Program-made: the position numbers and the translations under genes
DNA from: RUG572 sp051884915
GTDB lineage: Bacteria; Verrucomicrobiota; Kiritimatiellia; RFP12; UBA1067
Direction of reading: 5' to 3'
DNA: 9,657 nucleotides
Assembly: GCA_051884915.1 (NCBI GenBank)
Contig: JBJEWF010000088.1
Location: 1-9,657 of the forward strand
Shown: positions 5,902 to 9,657 of the stretch, one piece after another
How the letters are laid out: each line of letters starts with the position of its first letter
How positions within the stretch are numbered: the stretch's first letter is position 1
The notes under the pieces: model-generated
Seen by the model: the letters and a program-made list of their open reading frames with translations, nothing else
Databases searched by the model: none
What the model was told of the DNA's origin: nothing

Positions 5902-8148
5902 TCATTCCGCAGTCAGTTCAAACACCGCGGAATCATAGTCGCCGCGGAGCTTCACGGGGATGCCCATCATCGTCAGCGCGTCGGCGCCGAGCGTCCGGCC
6001 GTGGACGCGGGCGTGCGTCTGGCCGTTCAGCACGTTGATTTCGCTGATCTTGTAGGACCTGCCGGCGGCCAGCCCCTGGAGGCGGATCGGCGCGGGGAAG
6101 TCGTGCTGGATGCCGCGGGTGAGCCCCCACACGTAGACGACCGCGCGGGTCTTCGCCTCGTTCACATACATGAGGGAGGCATACGTGCTGTTGTACGGCG
6201 AGACGAGACGGTAGAGATCGCCCTGCTGGACCGTGTCGCGGATGCGCTTGTAGTCCGCCACGCACTTCTTCGCGAACGCAACTTCCTCGGGGAGCATGTC
6301 CTTTGGATGGAGCTCGAAGCCCAGACGGCCGGCCATCGCGACGTCGAAGCGGAACTTGAGGGGCGTCGAACGACGTGTCTGGTGGTTGGGCACGGCCGTG
6401 ACGTGTGCGGCGATCGTGCAGGCGGGATAGAACTGCGACTCGCCCCACTGGATGAACACGCGCTCGCGGGCATCGGTGTCGTCGGAACCCCAGAATTCGT
6501 CCGCATAGCGGAGGAAGCCGTAGTCGGCGTGGCCGCCGCCGGAGCTGCAGGCCTGGATGTCGATCTGCGGATACTTCGCGCGGATCTTCGCGAGCAGGTC
6601 ATAGAGTCCGACCGTGTAGTCGAACGGCATGTTCGCCTGATGCTCGGCGTCCAGGTACGGAGAGCCCATGTTCATGAAGTCCGCATTCGCGTCCCACTTG
6701 ATGTAGGAGAGGCCGGGGATCTTCGAGTAGAGGGCGTCAAGCTGGTTGAAGATGTTCTCGCGCACGGCGGGGTTCGCGTAGTCGAGCACGGTCTGGGAAC
6801 CGCCGCGGCCCACGTTGACGGGACGCGTCTTCTCGCGGACAATCCAGTCCGGATGGGCGTTGTAGATCCAGCTGTTCGTGTTCACCATCTCCGGCTCGAC
6901 CCAGAAACCGAAGTCAAGCCCGCGCTTCTTCGCCTCGTCGTTCAGTCCGGCGAGTCCATTCGGGAGCTTTTCGGGATTGACGACCCAGTCGCCAAGCCCC
7001 ACGCGGTCCTGGTTCTTGTTGTCGCGCGCGTACTTGCCCGTGCCGAACCAGCCGTCGTCGAGGACGAAGAGCTCGCCGCCCATTTCCTTGACGCCGTCCA
7101 TCATGTCGTGGAGGACCTTCTCCGTGAACGAGAAGTAGCTGCCCTCCCAGCTGTTGAGGAGGACCGGCCGCGGCTTGTGTCCGGCCGGCAGCTGCCAGTC
7201 GCGCGCCCACTTGTGGATGTTGCGGGAGATCTGCCCCTTGCCGGTCTCGGAGAACGTGAGGGCGAACTTCGGCAGCGTGATGGACTTGCCCGCGTCGAGC
7301 ACGTAGGCCCCCTGGCTCGTATCCGCGCCGGCGCGCAGCTCGATGACGTCGCACGGATCGCGCTGGACGCTGATTCCCCAGGCGCCCGACCAGCAGAGCA
7401 CGCCGCCGATGACGCGGCCGCTCGTCTCCGTCGCCTTCTCGCCGACGGTCAGCATGAAGCTCGCGTTGGCCTCCCAGGCGTCGCGCACGCCGGAGCGGGA
7501 GCCGATGGAAATCGTCTGCCCGCGCACCAGCTCCGTCTCGACGAGCTGCGCTTCGCAGGACCACTGCCCCGTCGCGCTCTGGAAATGGAACCGGTTCGCG
7601 AGCAGCGGAAAGTCGAGCGCCAGGGAGTCCATGCGCCCGAGACGCACGGCGCCCTTCTCCTCGTTGCGGAGCTCCACCCAGGTCTCGATCACGTCGCAGG
7701 CGAAGAAGGCACGGAAGTGCTGGACCACATAGAACGGATACACCGCGTCCTTCTGCGTGAGCACGAGATGCGTCACGCCGGGCCGGTCTTCGACGGTCTC
7801 GGCCGTGACGCCTTCAAGACAGGTCGTCAGACAGCCGTCGGCATGCGTGACCTGGAGACCGCCGAACTTGTTGATGCCCTTGTCGAGCGCCGGATCGCCG
7901 TAGACCGAGTAGACCGCAGGACGGCGCGTGGCCATGAAGTTCGCGCTGTCGCGCGGGTTGACGGCCAGCGCCGCCGCGTCGGCGTCCCGGGCGACCTTGG
8001 CGCCATAGTGAAGCAGATTCCAGGCCCCGCGCTGCTTCTGCAGCGCCATCGTGGTCGACTTCGTCTGCAGCATGAACGTGTCGCCAACCACGGCGGCGAA
8101 CAGCCCCCCCGCCGCACACGCGGCGAACGCGAACGTCAGTTTCCTCAT
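5902..8148 (-). CDS. GH36 alpha-galactosidase, exported
   Basis: Hydrolyses terminal alpha-linked galactose (raffinose-type sugars, galactomannan side chains, or glycan ends) by a retaining mechanism. The 748-residue product has the usual bacterial GH36 size. A signal peptide (MRKLTFAFAACAAGGLFA, cleavage near AVVGD) is followed by an N-terminal beta-supersandwich to about 325. The TIM barrel opens with NSWEGSYFSFTE (from 332) and LDDGWFG (Asp364, Asp365). It contains WVEPEMV and the nucleophile Asp486 in YIKWDAN. The motif CSSGGGHADYGFLRY precedes WGSDDTDARER, where Asp556 is the probable acid/base, 70 residues after the nucleophile. A C-terminal beta domain ends the protein. The reading frame is open up to 8205, but GAGGAG seven bases before 8148 and the signal peptide fix the start there. 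It is the first gene of the five-gene cluster. A run of seven G falls in the signal-peptide codons. Family is certain; the polymer attacked is inferred. Confidence 0.96.
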   Translation of the reverse strand: MRKLTFAFAACAAGGLFAAVVGDTFMLQTKSTTMALQKQRGAWNLLHYGAKVARDADAAALAVNPRDSANFMATRRPAVYSVYGDPALDKGINKFGGLQVTHADGCLTTCLEGVTAETVEDRPGVTHLVLTQKDAVYPFYVVQHFRAFFACDVIETWVELRNEEKGAVRLGRMDSLALDFPLLANRFHFQSATGQWSCEAQLVETELVRGQTISIGSRSGVRDAWEANASFMLTVGEKATETSGRVIGGVLCWSGAWGISVQRDPCDVIELRAGADTSQGAYVLDAGKSITLPKFALTFSETGKGQISRNIHKWARDWQLPAGHKPRPVLLNSWEGSYFSFTEKVLHDMMDGVKEMGGELFVLDDGWFGTGKYARDNKNQDRVGLGDWVVNPEKLPNGLAGLNDEAKKRGLDFGFWVEPEMVNTNSWIYNAHPDWIVREKTRPVNVGRGGSQTVLDYANPAVRENIFNQLDALYSKIPGLSYIKWDANADFMNMGSPYLDAEHQANMPFDYTVGLYDLLAKIRAKYPQIDIQACSSGGGHADYGFLRYADEFWGSDDTDARERVFIQWGESQFYPACTIAAHVTAVPNHQTRRSTPLKFRFDVAMAGRLGFELHPKDMLPEEVAFAKKCVADYKRIRDTVQQGDLYRLVSPYNSTYASLMYVNEAKTRAVVYVWGLTRGIQHDFPAPIRLQGLAAGRSYKISEINVLNGQTHARVHGRTLGADALTMMGIPVKLRGDYDSAVFELTAE

Positions 8149-8155
8149 CAGATTT

Positions 8156-8161
8156 CTCCTC
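8156..8161 (-). promoter_or_regulatory. Shine-Dalgarno of GH36 gene
   Basis: GAGGAG lies seven bases before the ATG at 8148. It decides that start over the upstream in-frame ATG at 8205, which precedes the -10 element and would put non-signal sequence ahead of the signal peptide. Confidence 0.85.
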
Positions 8162-8181
8162 GTGCTCGAAAATCGAACCGC

Positions 8182-8190
8182 ATTATACCA
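8182..8190 (-). promoter_or_regulatory. Extended -10 promoter of the GH36 cluster
   Basis: On the minus strand the sequence TGTGGTATAATG contains a perfect TATAAT (8187-8182) preceded by TGG, which matches the extended -10 pattern TGnTATAAT. No good -35 box lies at the normal distance; the nearest candidate, TTGTCT at 8205-8200, is only 12 bases away. Extended -10 promoters often do without a -35. Transcription would start near 8175, leaving a leader of about 27 bases before the GH36 start. It is the only clear promoter upstream of the five-gene cluster. Confidence 0.6.
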
Positions 8191-8256
8191 CATTTCCCCA
8201 GACAACGAGGCGCAGAGTGAATCCCGGCCAGGGCCACTGACGCGCGGATTGCGGAC

Positions 8257-8315
8257 ATCCCCGAAGAGCCGGCGCCTCCAGCAGATGGCCGAAGTTCACC
8301 GCGTTCTTCGGGGAT
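8257..8315. repeat. Perfect 11-bp inverted repeat with 37-base spacer
   Basis: ATCCCCGAAGA at 8257-8267 is matched exactly by its reverse complement TCTTCGGGGAT at 8305-8315. The 37-base spacer contains the self-complementary GGCGCC. Neither strand has a T-run after the stem, so it is not a textbook intrinsic terminator. It could be a structured leader, a protein-binding site, or a dispersed intergenic element. Confidence 0.6.
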
Positions 8316-8328
8316 TCGCATGACGGCA

Positions 8329-8354
8329 CGAACGGAAACATGTCCGTTTCGTCC
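8329..8354 (-). terminator. Weak hairpin after the surface-protein gene
   Basis: ACGAACGGA and TCCGTTTCGT flank a six-base loop (AACATG), giving a stem of nine pairs with one bulged base. It lies about 30 bases after the surface-protein stop at 8386. There is no U-tract on the minus strand after it, so it would be at best a weak or factor-dependent transcription end. Confidence 0.25.
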
Positions 8355-8385
8355 AGTTCGCCGTTTCTTCTCCCCCCTTTTGAAA

Positions 8386-9545
8386 TCAACGCAGCAGAAT
8401 CACCAGACCGCGGTTGTAGGCGAGATCGTACCCCATCCCGTCCTTCGAGGGCAGGAGATACCAGTTGCTCTCGCCGACGCGGCCGGACAGCTGCGGCAGG
8501 TTCTCGATCGTACCGGTCGCCGTGCTGACGATCCGGCGCCCTTGTTGTCGTGGCCCGTCCCGCGCAGATAGAACCATTCGCTCCCGTAGGCCGGGTTTCC
8601 GCCGGTAGCCGACCACGTGGTGCTTGCACCCACCGTGCTGAGCAGGGTGCCGCCGACGACATACGTCCGGCCCGCGACCGTGCCGAACGAGCCCGTGTCC
8701 GTCGCGCGGTAGACGCCCTCGCGGATGTAGATGTCACCCGCGAAGTCCGCCATCGCCGCACAGACGTCGAGCTGGCCCCCGCCGAGCTTGACGAAAGGGC
8801 GCGAACCGAAGCCGGCGACGTCGTCCGCCGTCAGCGTCCGCGTCTCGCCCTCCGGCACGTCCACAACGGCGAACCCAATCCATTCCTCGGGATCGAGCGT
8901 CGCCGCGTCGGCGGCCACGTCGGCGCCCGCGAACGTCCCGGGACCGCACCCGTCGACGAACCGCTTCACCGTCTTGTCGTAGAGGCCGTAGCGCGCACGC
9001 GCGTCGTCGTAGGCGGGCACGAAATCGTGCAGGACCGTCCCCTCGGAATTCGACACCTTGAAGCCGAGGAGCTTGCCGGTGTTGTAGTTGCCGAATCCCG
9101 TATAGGACATCGCGGACGCACCGAGGACGACCGGCATGGTGGGCGTGAAGTCGCCCGCCGCCATCGTGACGCCCGCATCCGCGCCGTTGACCGTCGCGGT
9201 TCCCGCCGCATAGTCCGCGACGACCGTGTAGTCGGTCTCCGCGACGATGTCCGTCGAGGAGGTGGTGCTCGTGTTCGTGTTGCGGTCGAAGCGCAGCTTG
9301 CCGCCGACCAGGAAAAGCGTCGTCGTGTTCGTCGCCATTCCAGTGCGCGAACACCAGAGCGTCTGCGTGGTGTCCGTCTGGGCAAAACGCGCGCGAATCT
9401 CGAATGTGTCCGTACAGGACGGCACGTAGTACGTGTTGATCCAGTGGCGGTCCGAGAACTGAACCCACGCGACCTCCCTGATCGCGGCCTGCACCCCCGT
9501 GCCCACACACACGAGCATCCCCATTCCTGCCAGCAATTTCTTCAT
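8386..9545 (-). pseudogene. LamG-like surface protein with frameshifted C-terminus
   Basis: An exported, probably surface-associated protein of unknown ligand. A signal peptide (MKKLLAGMGMLVCVGTGVQA) is followed by a Thr/Ser/Gly-rich domain to about residue 215. This domain looks like a concanavalin A/LamG fold and carries the recurrent ending HDFVPA (from 173) then ARYGLYDKTVKRF and GTFAGADV. The second half (about 245-320) resembles autotransporter-type beta-strand repeats (KLGGGQLDV, FAGDIYIREG, GGTLLSTVGA). At about 8535-8537 the sense-looking frame changes. The original frame continues as an arginine-rich tail ending at 8400 (381 residues). The other frame gives RIVSTATGTIENLPQLSG and ESNWYLLPSKDGMGYDLAYN, stopping at 8386 (about 386 residues in all). 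One extra base near GGGCGCC would rejoin them. This is a real mutation or a sequencing/assembly error; the context is not a classical -1 slippery heptamer. The start has GGAG eight bases upstream. It is separated from the GH36 cluster by 237 bases and its own promoter region. Confidence 0.75.
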
Positions 9546-9572
9546 AGGATAAACTCCGTCACTCTAGTTATC

Positions 9573-9601
9573 AGTTTACCCCCCCCCGTCGGTTTTTTAA
9601 A
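9573..9601 (-). promoter_or_regulatory. Possible promoter with G9 tract in its spacer
   Basis: On the minus strand TTTAAA (9601-9596; four of six to TTGACA) and TAAACT (9578-9573; four of six to TATAAT) are exactly 17 bases apart. The spacer contains nine consecutive G. It lies 28 bases upstream of the surface-protein start codon. Both boxes are weak, so the assignment is tentative. The remaining bases to 9657 show nothing else I can name. Confidence 0.3.
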
Positions 9602-9657
9602 GTTGGTAATGTGGCAAAGTCTGGGATGAGACGGGCTGAAAACTGACGCTGACGATG

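Larger units (their letters stand above)
8149..8385. other. Intergenic region between surface protein and GH36 cluster
   Basis: These 237 bases hold the leader and promoter of the GH36 cluster, a perfect 11-bp inverted repeat with a 37-base spacer, and a small imperfect palindrome after the surface-protein stop. A 52-codon minus-strand frame (8341-8183) is open across it, but it has no ribosome binding site, its stop codon falls in the -10 element, and it resembles no family I know. No convincing gene is present. Confidence 0.6.

Noticed and set aside
3581..5938. A 785-codon plus-strand open frame, opposite the large glycosidase
   Set aside because: It is an exact antisense shadow with Arg/Ala/Val/His-rich composition and no domain, whereas the minus strand has a signal peptide, ribosome binding site and enzyme-like motifs.
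5866..8220. A 784-codon plus-strand open frame, opposite the GH36 gene
   Set aside because: The minus strand encodes all GH36 motifs in order; the plus frame shows only the composition expected from the complement of GC-rich codons.
8183..8341. A 52-codon minus-strand frame in the intergenic region
   Set aside because: No ribosome binding site, no recognisable family, and its stop codon coincides with the -10 element of the GH36 promoter.
8530..8545. Programmed -1 ribosomal frameshift in the surface-protein gene
   Set aside because: The bases around AAGGGCGCCGG do not form a classical X-XXY-YYZ slippery heptamer in the right frame, so a base deletion or sequence error is more likely.
9602..9617. 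TTGCCA (9617-9612) as a -35 box for the surface-protein gene
   Set aside because: It matches the consensus in five of six positions, but 17 bases downstream there is only AACCGA, which is not a -10 element.

Overview
The window is a GC-rich piece of bacterial chromosome. Every gene I can support lies on the minus strand. The large plus-strand reading frames are antisense shadows caused by the G/C-rich third codon positions. The mix suggests a carbohydrate-degrading member of the Verrucomicrobiota/Kiritimatiellota/Lentisphaerota group: exported glycosidases in a row, a Gfo/Idh/MocA oxidoreductase, and a LamG-like surface protein with autotransporter-type repeats. No SusC/SusD pair is visible, so a typical Bacteroidota locus is less likely. 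The taxonomic placement is inference, because no phylogenetic marker other than truA is present.

Layout in the direction of transcription (right to left): 9657-9546 is an upstream region with a run of nine C on the plus strand (G9 on the coding strand). 9545-8386 is an exported LamG-like surface protein whose last 49 codons are displaced by one frame, apparently by a one-base deletion. 8385-8149 is intergenic, with a perfect 11-bp inverted repeat and an extended -10 promoter (TGGTATAAT). A tight five-gene cluster follows: GH36 alpha-galactosidase (8148-5902), a large exported glycosidase-like protein with a possible GH101/GH129-type active site (5878-3533), a Gfo/Idh/MocA dehydrogenase (3503-2352), TruA tRNA pseudouridine synthase (2338-1553), and a GH2 beta-mannosidase (1565 to beyond base 1, C-terminus missing). 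Gaps are about 13-29 bases or overlaps, so these five probably share the promoter at about 8182-8190.

How they may work together: the alpha-galactosidase and beta-mannosidase are the classic exo-enzyme pair for galactomannan oligosaccharides. If the 781-residue enzyme is really an alpha-GalNAc/Gal-type hydrolase, the same set could instead act on host-type glycans (O-glycans plus mannose-containing N-glycans). All three hydrolases carry N-terminal signal peptides and so act outside the cytoplasm. The dehydrogenase has no signal and probably oxidises an imported sugar or glycoside. TruA is a housekeeping tRNA enzyme lodged inside the sugar operon and translationally overlapped with the mannosidase gene.

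The most interesting items are the poorly classified 781-residue glycosidase, the frameshift near the end of the surface protein, the G9 tract in that gene's putative promoter spacer, and the truA/mannosidase overlap. I see no CRISPR array, tRNA, rRNA, insertion sequence or phage gene.
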